From Planctomycetaceae bacterium (GTDB lineage: Bacteria; Planctomycetota; Planctomycetia; Pirellulales; Thermoguttaceae), in assembly GCA_009776995.1 (NCBI GenBank), contig WRMR01000204.1, positions 1-8,422 on the forward strand: 8,422 nucleotides of DNA, read 5' to 3'. The position numbers and the translations under genes are program-made. Each line of letters begins with the position of its first letter. The stretch's first letter is position 1. Shown here piece by piece: positions 1 through 5,982 of the stretch. The notes under the pieces are model-generated. The model was not told where the DNA came from and did not search any database. It worked only from the letters and a program-made list of their open reading frames with translations.

Positions 1-58
1 TAAACCAAAAATTTTTCGTGTCTTGCCCCCCCCCCCCTAGTTTAACACTTTTTTTCAT
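1..58 (-). CDS. 5' end of a probable second DUF1559-type pseudopilin gene, apparently frameshifted at a G tract
   Basis: An ATG at 58-56 (minus strand) has a good ribosome-binding site, AGAGGT, seven bases upstream. As written it reads MKKSVKLGGGGQDTKNFWF and runs off the left edge. The leader parallels that of the DUF1559 gene at 6969: SVKLGGGG here against NVKMGGGG there, with closely matching codons on both sides of the G run. In the 6969 gene the glycines are encoded by 11 G followed by C, then AAC TTA CGA (N-L-R). Here there are 12 G followed by CAAGACACGA. Removing one G restores GGC AAG ACA CGA (G-K-T-R) and continues K-I-F-G-L, a plausible prepilin leader ending in Gly. The gene therefore looks out of frame by one base in this sequence. 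The pilin helix itself lies beyond the window, so family membership is inferred from the leader alone. An unrelated short-leader protein read in the given frame remains possible. Confidence 0.5.
   Translation of the reverse strand, partial: MKKSVKLGGGGQDTKNFWF
26..37 (-). repeat. Homopolymer tract of 12 G (minus strand) in a gene leader
   Basis: There are twelve consecutive C on the plus strand, so twelve G on the coding strand, beginning 21 bases after the ATG at 58. The tract lies in the Gly codons of the leader. A change of one unit alters the downstream frame, which makes it a candidate contingency locus. Confidence 0.85.
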
Positions 59-61
59 AAG

Positions 62-73
62 ATTTACCTCTAT
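62..73 (-). promoter_or_regulatory. Ribosome-binding site of the left-edge gene
   Basis: On the minus strand AGAGGT lies seven bases before the ATG at 58-56. It is a near-perfect Shine-Dalgarno match and the main support for calling a start codon here rather than treating this stretch as non-coding. Confidence 0.6.
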
Positions 74-182
74 TGTGAGAAAAGATCAATGAAACTGTAA
101 AAAGTTGTCCCACCCCGAAAAATCAATTGTCATGATTCAATCTCAATCCCGGAAAATTGCAAACAACCAACCTTCGCGGGCC

Positions 183-210
183 ATTGTACCTACTAAAAAA
201 GCAAGGTCAA
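183..210 (-). promoter_or_regulatory. Candidate sigma70-type promoter for the left-edge gene
   Basis: On the minus strand a TTGACC -35 box (210-205) is separated by 16 bases from a TACAAT -10 box (188-183). Transcription would start near 176, giving a leader of roughly 120 bases before the ATG at 58. No palindromic operator like those at 7023 or 7799 is seen next to it, so this promoter is probably not under the same TetR regulator. Confidence 0.5.
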
Positions 211-213
211 CCC

Positions 214-230
214 CGTTTTTTGAAAAAACG
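214..230. terminator. Perfect AT-rich inverted repeat just downstream of the PHP gene, possible terminator
   Basis: CGTTTTTT and AAAAAACG form perfect 8-base arms around a single G, 11 bases beyond the stop codon of the PHP-domain gene. The stem is weak and no separate T run follows it on the minus strand, so a terminator role is only suggested by position. Next to it an 8-base unit, CGCTTTCA, is repeated in tandem (229-244) and runs into the PHP stop codon. Confidence 0.3.
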
Positions 231-241
231 CTTTCACGCTT

Positions 242-1519
242 TCACGGTGCGAGTCGGGAATACGGTTGCGTCAAGGCCGTTCTGGTGCGTGGTTCATTGC
301 CCCCGCGAAACTCAGGACGCTTTGAGGAAGTTATGACAGCCCGGACATAAAGATCGTCCGTCGTCAACTGGTAAGACGCAGAAGTTCCGGCAACCGCTTG
401 AAACGTGACCCCAATGTCATTGGAATAAATTTTGCCGGTTCGCGCCGGTTTCGGACCAACCTGCGGGTCCTCAAACGTTTTTGTGTTTGTGTCAAAATCT
501 TTTTTGGTTCCAACAAAACGAATCAAATAGAAAATCCCCTCTTCCGGCTTCACCTCTACGTGAAGTGTTCCCGTTTCCGCATCAAAACGAATCTCCTTCA
601 TTTCAACGCCGGTGGAGGAATAAAAATCACCGTTTTTCATTGCCGTGAAGAGGGCGTTCGCCTCCAATTTTTCCGACCGAACCCCAACCCAGCCGCGGCC
701 GGGATTGGAGGTATCATTACCGAAAGTACGATAGTTATGGGTGTCGTTGGCGGCGACCAGATAAATCAGCTTTTTGCCCTGAAGAACCCGGAACGCATTG
801 ACAATATCCCAGTATTTTTCATGCGTCGGATGATCTGGATGGACGGGATCACGGACTGCCCCTGCGGCGAGATTCCACTCGTAAAATTCGACTTCCGCCG
901 CCTCAATCAGCACTTCCGGGTCCACGTCAAAGTAAGGCCATTCCGGGTGATTGAGCATCCAAAACCCGACATCTCTATTTTTCGAAGCGTTTTCCAACGT
1001 GGATTTTCTCCATGCCAAAGCCGCTTCGGCGACACCGGGAAAATCGCCCTGAAAGGGAATTGACTCGGAAATATTGATTGCGTTTGCATGTAAAGTTTTG
1101 CCTGCGACTCCGGTATTTTGTTCATGACCGGGAATCAGAAGAAATTTCCCGTCTTCATTGAACAATTCGCGCAGTTCCTGGAGGGTTTTCAGCCGCATAA
1201 GTGTTTTGCCGCCTTCTTCTTTCGTTTCGACGAAATCGTCGCCGAATTTTTTCCGGGATTCTTCGAGGAGAACCGGGGCAACCTCTCTCCATTTGTTGGG
1301 ATCGAGTTGTAGCACGTTGTGATCCGTCAAGGACATGAATTGGAACCCGTTGGACCGATACCAATCGATGGCGAGTTCCGGCAAAGTGTTACCGTCGCTC
1401 CAATGGGAATGGCAATGGAGTTCGCCTTTGTACCATTCGGCGGCGTTAGTGGACACAAGATAAAACCCGCTTGTGAAAACAAACCAAAAGGCCAAAATTA
1501 AAAATGATGATTTTTTCAT
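242..1519 (-). CDS. Secreted PHP-domain metal-dependent phosphoesterase-like protein
   Basis: This 425-residue protein starts with a Sec signal peptide: two Lys, a hydrophobic stretch at residues 5-23, and probable cleavage after Asn-Ala-Ala at 27. A PHP (polymerase and histidinol phosphatase) domain follows at once. Likely metal ligands are visible: H35-C-H37-S-H39 with D42, T-D-H67, P-G-H-E133, H144 in HAN, NHPEW near residue 190, and N-D-T-H near residue 258. The C-terminal 130 residues look like the beta-rich extension that follows the PHP domain in many planctomycete secreted proteins. The domain usually hydrolyses phosphate esters using two or three metal ions; the substrate here is unknown. 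A TTG 18 bases upstream (1537) would also open the frame, but ATG 1519 places the Lys-Lys of the signal peptide directly at the start. Neither start has a clear Shine-Dalgarno sequence. The gene lies 171 bases downstream of the kinase gene on the same strand and has its own candidate promoter. Confidence 0.85.
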   Translation of the reverse strand: MKKSSFLILAFWFVFTSGFYLVSTNAAEWYKGELHCHSHWSDGNTLPELAIDWYRSNGFQFMSLTDHNVLQLDPNKWREVAPVLLEESRKKFGDDFVETKEEGGKTLMRLKTLQELRELFNEDGKFLLIPGHEQNTGVAGKTLHANAINISESIPFQGDFPGVAEAALAWRKSTLENASKNRDVGFWMLNHPEWPYFDVDPEVLIEAAEVEFYEWNLAAGAVRDPVHPDHPTHEKYWDIVNAFRVLQGKKLIYLVAANDTHNYRTFGNDTSNPGRGWVGVRSEKLEANALFTAMKNGDFYSSTGVEMKEIRFDAETGTLHVEVKPEEGIFYLIRFVGTKKDFDTNTKTFEDPQVGPKPARTGKIYSNDIGVTFQAVAGTSASYQLTTDDLYVRAVITSSKRPEFRGGNEPRTRTALTQPYSRLAP

Positions 1520-1620
1520 GGTGTTTAAGTGTTTCAATCGTGGTTTGGAAAATAGAAGACAGGGAGACTACAGCGCAATGTTCACAATATCTGGCGGAAA
1601 TAAAATCTCGTTCCTTGCTC

Positions 1621-1649
1621 GTTATGGAACCATAACAAATCTGCGTCAA
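1621..1649 (-). promoter_or_regulatory. Candidate promoter with overlapping palindromic operator, upstream of the PHP gene
   Basis: On the minus strand TTGACG (1649-1644) is followed after 17 bases by CATAAC (1626-1621), a moderate sigma70-type match. The -10 box is one arm of a perfect palindrome, GTTATGG-AA-CCATAAC at 1621-1636, which would suit a dimeric repressor. No second copy was seen elsewhere in the window. Transcription would start about 95 bases before the ATG at 1519. Confidence 0.4.
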
Positions 1650-1690
1650 TGCCCAATTTTGAAGAAAAATTCACGGCATTTGAACGATTT

Positions 1691-3604
1691 TTAACAGGAG
1701 ACTTCCAACATCTCGGCATTCGAATAGGAGGTGTTACAATTCTCACAGACCCAATGTCCGTGAACCAGCCGCTCGACCGATATTTCGCAACAGTTCCGGC
1801 AGTAAATCGGACCACTGATTTTATGTTCGCCGTCAGCGGTGTCGTGAGACCTTAATGGACGCGAGAGAATCCATGTTTCCAAGACGAGTCGAAATTTTTC
1901 AGGATCAATCGGTTTGGACAAATGACTGTTCATGCCGGCCTCGTGACTCAGTTTGAAATCAATGTCCATTGCGTTGGCCGTCATGGCAATGATCGGCAAC
2001 TCGTTGACGCCCTGTTTGTCTAAAAGCCGTATGGCCCGGGTCGCCGTGTGGCCGTCCATGACCGGCATCTGGATATCCATGAGAACCAAGTCAAAATCCT
2101 GTTGTTTGATAGCGTCCACCGCCTTCTGTCCGTTATCGACCACCGTGACCTCGATCCCCAGGAGTTGGAGCATCTCCGAGGCAACAATCTGATTGATTTT
2201 GTTGTCTTCGACGAGCAGCACATGGGATCCCTTCAGATGATGTCGCTGGGCGGCGTTGGCCTCAGGGTTTGCCTCTGGAGCAGACTGCTCACTCAATGTC
2301 GACAGACGTGCTTTGGGAAACCGGAGTTGAAAACTGAAGGTCGTCCCCTGTTGAGGAACGCTTTCGACCATGATGGTTCCTCCCATCAACTCAATGAGGT
2401 TCTTCGTGATCGCCAGACCGAGCCCGGTGCCGCCGTAGCGTCGTGTCATCGAGTTGTCTGCCTGCGAAAACGACTGGAAGAGTTTCTGCATCTGATCGGG
2501 TGTTATACCGATTCCGGTGTCTTTGACCGAGAAGTGGAGCGTCACAAAATCCGGTTCCACGCTTGTGGGGGAGATGGCCACGACAGCTGAACCGGATTCC
2601 GTAAACTTCACCGCGTTGTTTAGCAGGTTTGTCAAGATTTGCCGCAAACGTAACGAATCGCCGAGGAGCAATAGATCATTGATATTCTGGCTTTGGACGA
2701 CCAGTTGGATCCCTTTTTCATTCGCTTTCTGCTCCACCAGGGCGGTTACGTCACCAATCACTTCGGTCACAAGAAATGGAAGTTGCTCAATTTTTAGTTT
2801 TCCGGCCTCAATTTTGGAAAAATCGAGCAAGTCATCAATGATTCCGAGCAGGTTTTTTGCCGCCGTTTGGATTTTGCCCAGGTAATCCCGCTGTTTCGGA
2901 AATAACTCGGTTTGGAGACAAAGGTAAGTAATACCGAGAATGGCGTTCATCGGTGTCCGAATTTCATGACTCATTCGGGCGAGGAACTCGCTCTTGGCTT
3001 TGGTCCCCGCCTCGGCAATATCTCGTGCATTTAATATTTCCGTGTTGTCAATCATCACAACAAGCACACCGACAAATTCGTGTGCCGCATTGTGAAACGG
3101 CAGCACTGTCACCTCATATTTTTTGTTTTCCGCGGACACTTCCATTTGGTTCTCAATCCCGCCGCCGCCGCGGATTGAGACGGTTTCCCTGATCAAAGCA
3201 AGGACTTTTTCCGAAAGTGCCGGCGGGTGATACCTCGCGATAATATCATCAAGTTTTTGACCGTACAAACGAGAGACGTCATCTGTGTTGATAATACTGG
3301 TGGTCGCCTTTGTCCCTAGCAGGAACAGCATATTTTCGTCCAGGACAAACGAGATATTCGGACTGGTCTCCAACAGCAGGCGGACGTACATTTCCTGCCT
3401 TTCTTTTTTGTCGGATAAGAGTTTATTGACTCTGTTCTGTGATTCAACACTGCCTGTATAAAACTCATTCCGTCTTTTCAATAATTTGAGTTCCCGGGCA
3501 ATTTTGTTTTTTTCGGTTTCGACGGACTTCAACCTTTGTTGCAACTCGTCATATTCCGCACGCGAAACACTTTGTTCCTGGTCGTAGGCATCCAATTTTT
3601 TCAT
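1691..3604 (-). CDS. Cytosolic hybrid sensor histidine kinase (PAS-HisKA-HATPase-REC) with zinc-ribbon-like tail
   Basis: This 637-residue protein has no membrane segment or signal peptide. Residues 8-75 are charged and heptad-like, probably coiled coil. Residues about 75-190 fit a PAS sensor domain (SPNISFVLDENMLFLLGT). HisKA has the H box SEFLARMSHEIRTPMN with phospho-acceptor His213. The HATPase_c domain shows the N box (NLLNNAVKF, 326-334), G1 (DTGIGI, 362-367) and G2 (GGTGLGL, 391-397). A receiver domain (about 460-580) has the acidic pair E466-D467, phospho-acceptor Asp510 in LMD, T542 and K564. The last 40 residues add C602-x2-C605-C606 and C620-x2-C623 with H615 and H617 between, which looks like a zinc ribbon and is not standard for hybrid kinases. 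The kinase should autophosphorylate His213 and pass phosphate to Asp510 and then to an HPt protein; one is encoded divergently at 4090. The ATG at 3604 has GAGG one base upstream, unusually close. Confidence 0.93.
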   Translation of the reverse strand: MKKLDAYDQEQSVSRAEYDELQQRLKSVETEKNKIARELKLLKRRNEFYTGSVESQNRVNKLLSDKKERQEMYVRLLLETSPNISFVLDENMLFLLGTKATTSIINTDDVSRLYGQKLDDIIARYHPPALSEKVLALIRETVSIRGGGGIENQMEVSAENKKYEVTVLPFHNAAHEFVGVLVVMIDNTEILNARDIAEAGTKAKSEFLARMSHEIRTPMNAILGITYLCLQTELFPKQRDYLGKIQTAAKNLLGIIDDLLDFSKIEAGKLKIEQLPFLVTEVIGDVTALVEQKANEKGIQLVVQSQNINDLLLLGDSLRLRQILTNLLNNAVKFTESGSAVVAISPTSVEPDFVTLHFSVKDTGIGITPDQMQKLFQSFSQADNSMTRRYGGTGLGLAITKNLIELMGGTIMVESVPQQGTTFSFQLRFPKARLSTLSEQSAPEANPEANAAQRHHLKGSHVLLVEDNKINQIVASEMLQLLGIEVTVVDNGQKAVDAIKQQDFDLVLMDIQMPVMDGHTATRAIRLLDKQGVNELPIIAMTANAMDIDFKLSHEAGMNSHLSKPIDPEKFRLVLETWILSRPLRSHDTADGEHKISGPIYCRNCCEISVERLVHGHWVCENCNTSYSNAEMLEVSC

Positions 3605-3625
3605 TCCTCTTTTTCAGCTAAAAAT

Positions 3626-3660
3626 CCTACATTTGTAGGGCCGGAAGAACTTCCTGGCCC
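3626..3660 (-). promoter_or_regulatory. Tandem overlapping hairpins in the kinase mRNA leader
   Basis: The first hairpin on the minus strand pairs GGGCC (3660-3656) with GGCCC (3642-3638), extended inward by GGAA and TTCC around a short loop with one bulged base. The second is CCTACA-AA-TGTAGG (3639-3626), followed by TTTTT. They share bases 3638-3639, so they compete at the junction. The predicted transcription start is near 3659, so the first hairpin would sit at the 5' end of the mRNA. The second resembles a weak terminator ahead of the kinase start. Attenuation, mRNA stabilisation or a DNA operator are all possible. Confidence 0.4.
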
Positions 3661-3665
3661 GGCTA

Positions 3666-3694
3666 ATTGTACTCTCATTTGTGTTGACTGACAA
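3666..3694 (-). promoter_or_regulatory. Candidate sigma70-type promoter of the hybrid kinase gene
   Basis: On the minus strand TTGTCA (3694-3689) is separated by 17 bases from TACAAT (3671-3666). Each box differs from consensus at one position. The start would be near 3659, about 55 bases before the kinase ATG. Confidence 0.55.
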
Positions 3695-3946
3695 GCGGCA
3701 GAGTTTGGATGGGAAGGCGACCGTTTTTTGGAGGCGGCCTTTGTCGGCCCCGTGTTTGGCCTGGGTTGTCTTCCGTCACCCCGGCTCGGCTCTTTGCCCG
3801 ACAATGCCAGATGGACATTGCCGGGGCTTGCGAAAGATTACTAAAGCGATAAAGTTTGGTGCCGCAAAAATAACGCAAAACGATCTTAGAGAGCTTCAGT
3901 TAAAAAATCGCCGACAAAACCGATACGCCAAATTTCCACACCCTCT
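3695..3946. other. Unassigned intergenic stretch between the divergent kinase and HPt genes
   Basis: No convincing gene is seen in these 250 bases. Open frames exist on both strands, but they start at weak codons without ribosome-binding sites and encode nothing recognisable. The 3700-3830 part is GC-rich and contains an inverted repeat at 3797-3825: CCCG-a-CAATG pairing with CATTG-c-CGGG around a 9-base loop. It may hold a structured RNA or binding sites for a regulator. No known riboswitch consensus could be matched by eye. Confidence 0.35.
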
Positions 3947-3952
3947 TTAACA

Positions 3953-3962
3953 GGGGGGGGGG
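3953..3962 (+). repeat. Homopolymer tract of 10 G upstream of the HPt promoter
   Basis: Ten consecutive G lie 22 bases upstream of the extended -10 element of the HPt gene. The tract is preceded by TTAACA (3947-3952), a good -35 look-alike. A weak TTTCAT (3970-3975) lies 17 bases further on, so tract length could set a promoter spacer. The tract is not in a recognised coding frame. Confidence 0.8.
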
Positions 3963-3984
3963 ATTCGTTTTTCATGCCATTTCG

Positions 3985-3993
3985 TGATATAAT
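3985..3993 (+). promoter_or_regulatory. Extended -10 promoter element of the HPt gene
   Basis: TGATATAAT is a perfect extended -10 (TGnTATAAT). No good -35 lies at the usual spacing, which fits an extended -10 promoter. Transcription would start near 4000 and give a leader of about 90 bases with two small hairpins: GGAGTT/AACTCC at 4007-4025 and GGAAG/CTTCC at 4027-4044. Confidence 0.6.
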
Positions 3994-4076
3994 CAGGCCG
4001 CGAAAGGGAGTTTTTTTGGAACTCCGGGAAGTTTCGTTGCTTCCGACGAGTCGATTATCGTGAACGAAAGAAAGTA

Positions 4077-4082
4077 AGAGGG
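4077..4082 (+). promoter_or_regulatory. Ribosome-binding site that decides the HPt TTG start
   Basis: AAGAGG ends seven bases before the TTG at 4090, an optimal distance. The first ATG in frame (4114) is 31 bases away from it, so the TTG is preferred. Confidence 0.65.
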
Positions 4083-4089
4083 CAATATT

Positions 4090-4452
4090 TTGTCAAACCA
4101 CACCAATATACCGATGGATGCGTCCGTTCTTTTGGCCCAAGTTGGCGGCAGTGCCGACACCGCAATTTTGGTGCTAAAAGAATTTATTCACCAAACTCCG
4201 CTCGATATTGAAAATATCGAAAAATCTCTCGGAGCAGATGATCTGATCGCCGCAGGTAAAGTTGCTCATAGTTTGAAAGGTGCCTCCGGGGTGTTCGGTG
4301 CGCACCTGCTTCGTCAAATTGCGGCCGACCTGGAAATGGCCTGCCGGGAGAACGAAGCCGAAAAATCCGGAGAACTTTTCGCCCAGTTGAAACCGGAAGC
4401 GCAACGCTGCCTTGCTTTTATTCCGGAACTGGAAGAAAGCTTGGGAAAGTAA
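4090..4452 (+). CDS. Stand-alone HPt phosphotransfer protein
   Basis: This 120-residue protein is about the size of a single HPt four-helix bundle. The motif VAHSLKGASG places the phospho-accepting histidine at His60, followed by the usual small Gly/Ala residues and a second helix (HLLRQIAADLEMACRENE). No kinase, receiver or DNA-binding domain is attached. HPt proteins carry phosphate between the receiver of a hybrid kinase and a final response regulator. The divergently transcribed hybrid kinase at 3604 ends in a receiver and lacks its own HPt domain, so it is the natural donor; the final acceptor is not in the window. The start is TTG, chosen for its well-placed ribosome-binding site. Starting at ATG 4114 would remove eight residues and leave the domain intact. 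The gene converges with the Tat-protein gene, with 55 bases between their stop codons and no strong terminator visible. Confidence 0.88.
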   Translation: MSNHTNIPMDASVLLAQVGGSADTAILVLKEFIHQTPLDIENIEKSLGADDLIAAGKVAHSLKGASGVFGAHLLRQIAADLEMACRENEAEKSGELFAQLKPEAQRCLAFIPELEESLGK

Positions 4453-4507
4453 AACGAAAATGATCCCTCGAAAATCGGTTTTGCCTGATAATTGGCGGCC
4501 GGTCACA

Positions 4508-5491
4508 TTACCCGAACCATTTCCGGGCACGATTTTTCACGCCGTCAAGAGCGAGAACCTCGTTAAGTAGCCGGGTGTCCTCATCGATTTCGTAATCGAA
4601 CATACCGAAGATGACAAAGTCGGCCCCATTGGAAAACGTGTATTCCAGGGCGTCTCTCGGCGGAATCGCTCCGGCGGCCATGACTTTGTACGCGATCCAC
4701 GGCTTTTCGATTTTGGAAAACACCTCGATATGCTTTTCCGGGTCGTCGCACCAGGAGTTATCGTAATTCATGACGGCACTGGGATAGTTCCGGTGGTGAA
4801 ACGTTTTGAGGTAAAAGTCATTTTTGATCCCCTCCTGCTCGCAAAACTCGATGACCTCAATATGATGGGCTGCGACACCGACGGGAACACCGAACGACCG
4901 CATCGTATTGACCGCCTTTTTGATCAGGTCGGATCGCCCCCAGGGAGCTCCTCCCGCGTTTGGACGCGGCTTTTCATCGATCATCGCATCCGCATGGCAT
5001 CCCCAGAGATAAAGTGCGTCAACGCCGGCATCGATACACTCCTGACACGATTGGGTGTACTCGTCCATGTCATCGGTGATAGGAGCGATCGAACAGATGA
5101 TGATTTTTAAGTTTCCGCCGCGTTCCCTGTACTGTTTCAGACCGTCCAACACGCCGTGTTGGGTGTGGATGACGACCGTGTTGATCCCGTATTCTTCGGC
5201 AATGCGCATCGTTTCGTGGACCTTCTGCGGCGTATTGTACCGGCCGGCCAATCTGCTCACATAATGCAAATCGCGGGAATGCGTGTGGTGTGTCAACAGA
5301 TTTCCGCCGAGCATCATCCGGCTGAACTCCACCCCGGCAATCGTACCGGTCGGAATTTCCCGTTTTTTCGCCAGCGGCAAAAATTGTTCAGTGGCGTGAA
5401 CGGGAAGAGCGGACATTCCGGCGGCTGTGGCCATCGTGCCCCCCAACGCGGCGGCCTTCACAAAATCACGGCGGTTCATTTTTTGAAACAT
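4508..5491 (-). CDS. Tat-exported TIM-barrel-like protein of unknown function
   Basis: This 327-residue protein begins with a clear twin-arginine signal: M-N-R-R-D-F-V-K (residues 5-12), a hydrophobic Ala/Gly-rich stretch, and probable cleavage after Val-His-Ala at 33. Export in folded form, perhaps with a bound cofactor, is therefore likely. The mature part alternates strands and helices in a pattern recalling aldo/keto reductase or other TIM barrels (MMLGGNLLTH, INTVVIHTQHG, LKIIICSI, VDALYLWGCHAD, VPVGVAAHH, PWIAYKVMAAGAI, ADFVIFGMF). Several His and Cys residues sit at strand ends. A complete catalytic Asp-Tyr-Lys-His set could not be assigned, so enzyme activity is uncertain. The ATG at 5491 has AGGAG with 7-9 bases of spacing, located inside the end of the lipoprotein gene. 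Only two bases separate the two genes, so they are surely co-transcribed and probably translationally coupled. This is the last gene of the DUF1559 operon. Confidence 0.8.
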   Translation of the reverse strand: MFQKMNRRDFVKAAALGGTMATAAGMSALPVHATEQFLPLAKKREIPTGTIAGVEFSRMMLGGNLLTHHTHSRDLHYVSRLAGRYNTPQKVHETMRIAEEYGINTVVIHTQHGVLDGLKQYRERGGNLKIIICSIAPITDDMDEYTQSCQECIDAGVDALYLWGCHADAMIDEKPRPNAGGAPWGRSDLIKKAVNTMRSFGVPVGVAAHHIEVIEFCEQEGIKNDFYLKTFHHRNYPSAVMNYDNSWCDDPEKHIEVFSKIEKPWIAYKVMAAGAIPPRDALEYTFSNGADFVIFGMFDYEIDEDTRLLNEVLALDGVKNRARKWFG

Positions 5492-5493
5492 CT

Positions 5494-5943
5494 TTATTTC
5501 TCCTGATTCATGGCAGGGAGATCAAAATCGTGTTTCTCCCCGTTTTTGGTGATGGTCACTTGGAGCGGACTTTTTTCCGCCTCGTATTTGGCGTCGGTAA
5601 TCCGTATTGCGGTGCTGGAAGCGTGCGTCGTTTTCGACACCGCGTCATAGACTTCACTCGGTTGCAATTTCATGCCGCGAATCCGGACGATTTTATCGCC
5701 CGGCGGCACTCGCGCACTATACTTGCCATCTTTGATTTCGGCACCTTCGACCGAGGTTTTGCCGTCTGTCGGCGCAAACGCAATCGACCCGCTTTCAACG
5801 ATCACGCTGTCAACGGTCACTTTTCCTGAAACGCTCACTTTGCCGTCACCGGGACAACCTGATAACATCAGTATAACAAACGCGATTGCTCCGGTAAACA
5901 GCAATCCGAAACGTTTGGACATAATTCTGGCACAATTTTCCAT
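5494..5943 (-). CDS. Small lipoprotein with carboxypeptidase-regulatory-like (transthyretin-type) fold
   Basis: This 149-residue protein has a lipoprotein signal peptide ending in the lipobox L-S-G-C30, which predicts diacylglyceryl attachment at Cys30. The rest matches the common planctomycete secreted beta-sandwich pattern: VSVSGKVTVDSVIVESGSI, then FAPTDG, then GAEIKDGKYSARVPPGDKIVRIRG. Such proteins accompany DUF1559 pseudopilins in this phylum; their function is unknown. The ATG at 5943 is chosen because GGGGAG lies about six bases upstream, whereas the internal Met8 lacks a ribosome-binding site. The gene is 39 bases downstream of the DUF1559 stop and 2 bases upstream of the Tat-protein start, so it is the middle gene of a three-gene operon. 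It may anchor or present the pseudopilin or the Tat-exported partner at a membrane; this is inference from context. Confidence 0.83.
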   Translation of the reverse strand: MENCARIMSKRFGLLFTGAIAFVILMLSGCPGDGKVSVSGKVTVDSVIVESGSIAFAPTDGKTSVEGAEIKDGKYSARVPPGDKIVRIRGMKLQPSEVYDAVSKTTHASSTAIRITDAKYEAEKSPLQVTITKNGEKHDFDLPAMNQEK

Positions 5944-5982
5944 GCGTCTCTCCCCTGAAAACTGAATGTTGCTTCAAAAACG

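Noticed and set aside
105..350. Open frame of 81 codons on the plus strand at the left end
   Set aside because: It starts at TTG with no ribosome-binding site, overlaps the end of the PHP gene and the promoter of the left-edge gene, and has low-complexity composition.
398..1063. Long open frame on the plus strand (221 codons)
   Set aside because: It lies wholly inside the PHP-domain gene on the other strand, has no recognisable domain and no ribosome-binding site. It is a shadow frame.
2048..2590. Plus-strand open frame of 180 codons
   Set aside because: It is antisense to the ATPase and receiver domains of the kinase, whose motifs are unmistakable. The frame is a by-product of that coding sequence.
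3601..3804. Small minus-strand frame ending in an ATGA overlap with the kinase start
   Set aside because: The overlap looks like translational coupling, but the start is TTG without a ribosome-binding site, the protein is Ser/Pro/Arg-rich and unrecognised, and the likely kinase promoter lies inside it.
3700..3850. Possible riboswitch on the minus strand (GGGCAAA and AACCCAGGCC pieces)
   Set aside because: The pieces loosely recall c-di-GMP and cobalamin riboswitch motifs, but order and pairing do not fit either. The element would also lie upstream of the predicted kinase promoter.
3681..3950. Plus-strand frame of 89 codons ending just before the G10 tract
   Set aside because: No ribosome-binding site or recognisable domain is seen, and it stops before the tract, so it does not make the tract a coding repeat.
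4451..4482. Possible convergent terminator between the HPt and Tat-protein genes
   Set aside because: AAAACGA and TCGGTTTT pair only with a bulge, the stem is AT-rich, and the final T run has four bases. Too weak to call.
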